A stretch of DNA of 64,000 nucleotides. Source: an uncultured Cohaesibacter sp. (GTDB taxonomy: Bacteria; Pseudomonadota; Alphaproteobacteria; Rhizobiales; Cohaesibacteraceae). Positions 63,596 to 64,000 of the stretch are shown piece by piece. Position 1 is the stretch's first letter. Each line of letters opens with the position of its first letter. The position numbers and the translations under genes are program-made. The stretch is taken from NCBI RefSeq assembly GCF_963676485.1, contig NZ_OY781114.1, forward strand, positions 1,634,501 through 1,698,500, read 5' to 3'. Under the pieces are notes generated by a model. That model was given only the letters and a program-made list of their open reading frames with translations, was not told the DNA's origin and did not search any database.

Positions 63596-63776
63596 TCCGC
63601 TCATCCGTCTTGTGACCAAGGAAATTGCTGCACCTAGTTTGAATGGCAACAATGGGGAAGCGGATTTGCAGCAGATCTCGATAGCTGAACGCCCGCTTTG
63701 GGCCGCGATTGCTGATCTCGAGCCAAGATGCCTGTTGTCACCTGGCGATGCGTTGCACCAGACCGGATTGAGCCCA
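63596..63776 (-). repeat. Dispersed intergenic repeat, full copy (reverse)
   Basis: A full-length copy in the opposite orientation to most others. On the minus strand it reads GGGCTCAATCCGGTCTGGTG, GCAATCGCGGCCCAAAGCG, TTCAGCTATCGAGATCTGCT, GCAAATCCGCTTCCCCATTG and ACGGATGAGCGGACG. It faces the next copy head to head across 57 bp. Confidence 0.75.
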
Positions 63777-63833
63777 AACACGTCATTGAAAATGTTGGGG
63801 GCCGTTCTCGGGTGTGAAAGAGGTGCGGAATTA

Positions 63834-63912
63834 GCGGCCCTGAGCCGACATTCGACAGTCCTCATCAGGGCAAATCCACTTCCTCATTGCTGTCATTCGA
63901 ACGAGGTTCAGC
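63834..63912 (+). repeat. Dispersed intergenic repeat, end of module A and module B
   Basis: Contains GCGGCCCTGAGCCGACATTC, GGCAAATCCACTTCCTCATT and TGTCATTCGAACGAGGTTCAG. Together with 63596-63776 it forms an imperfect inverted pair. The last 90 bases of the window hold no recognisable gene. Confidence 0.7.
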
Positions 63913-64000
63913 GAGCGCGAACAGTTGTGGTTAAGAGTCGGATGTCTCTGCCAGGAGGAGCATCAAATAGGCGCCGGTATTCGCGGGTGAACTGAGGAAT

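Noticed and set aside
63348..63995. Open frame of 215 codons on the plus strand at the right edge
   Set aside because: It is made of IS3 relic and three repeat copies in both orientations, with no protein-family signal or ribosome binding site.

Overview
The window is chromosomal DNA of an alphaproteobacterium of moderate GC content, probably marine. The case rests on TRAP and FecCD/Dpp-type transporters, an H-NOX/GGDEF-EAL pair, GcvA-type LysR and WYL regulators, and codon use. A Cohaesibacter- or Stappia-like member of Hyphomicrobiales is a guess from gene content and cannot be proven from the sequence alone. No rRNA, tRNA or CRISPR array was seen.

Layout. 0-9 kb (minus strand): the end of a rhamnose operon (rhamnulokinase, then L-rhamnose isomerase cut by the window edge) and a complete dipeptide ABC operon headed by an M19 dipeptidase. 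9-16.8 kb: a WYL regulator divergent from a cupin gene, an H-NOX nitric-oxide sensor overlapping a GGDEF-EAL gene, and a DHA2 efflux pump divergent from its TetR regulator. 17-21.6 kb: a FecBCD-type metal-chelate ABC operon that also carries two related ThuA/GATase-like proteins and a small Cys/His protein. 21.7-35.2 kb: an accessory zone of GNAT genes and pseudogenes, IS3- and IS6-family remnants, small AT-rich genes, regulators, a VOC protein, an S41-like protein, a DUF2268 metalloprotease and RidA, interspersed with a dispersed intergenic repeat family.

35.5-37.5 kb is the most distinctive part: a compact three-gene operon encoding a graspetide-like RiPP precursor with three Thr-Lys-Thr...Glu-x-Asp-Asp core repeats, an MvdC/D-type ATP-grasp ligase overlapping it by one base, and a three-span membrane protein overlapping the ligase by four bases.

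37.9-55.5 kb is a catabolic island for Amadori-type (fructosamine) compounds: two near-identical-length SIS deglycases (FrlB-like), an FrlR-like GntR/UTRA regulator, a PfkB kinase (FrlD-like), hydantoinase/oxoprolinase HyuAB, a TRAP transporter, a polar-amino-acid-type ABC transporter with fused permease and ATPase, a DeoR regulator and two LacI regulators. Four copies of a palindrome TTGAnACCGGTnTCAA lie in front of four of its transcription units and define a probable LacI regulon.

55.9-64 kb is a mobile/defence-like segment: HigBA toxin-antitoxin, a serine resolvase with its own res-like site, a DUF4238 protein, a 1424-residue STAND-type NTPase with Sel1 repeats and a tandemly duplicated C-terminal domain, an IS3 orfA remnant and a cluster of the dispersed repeats.
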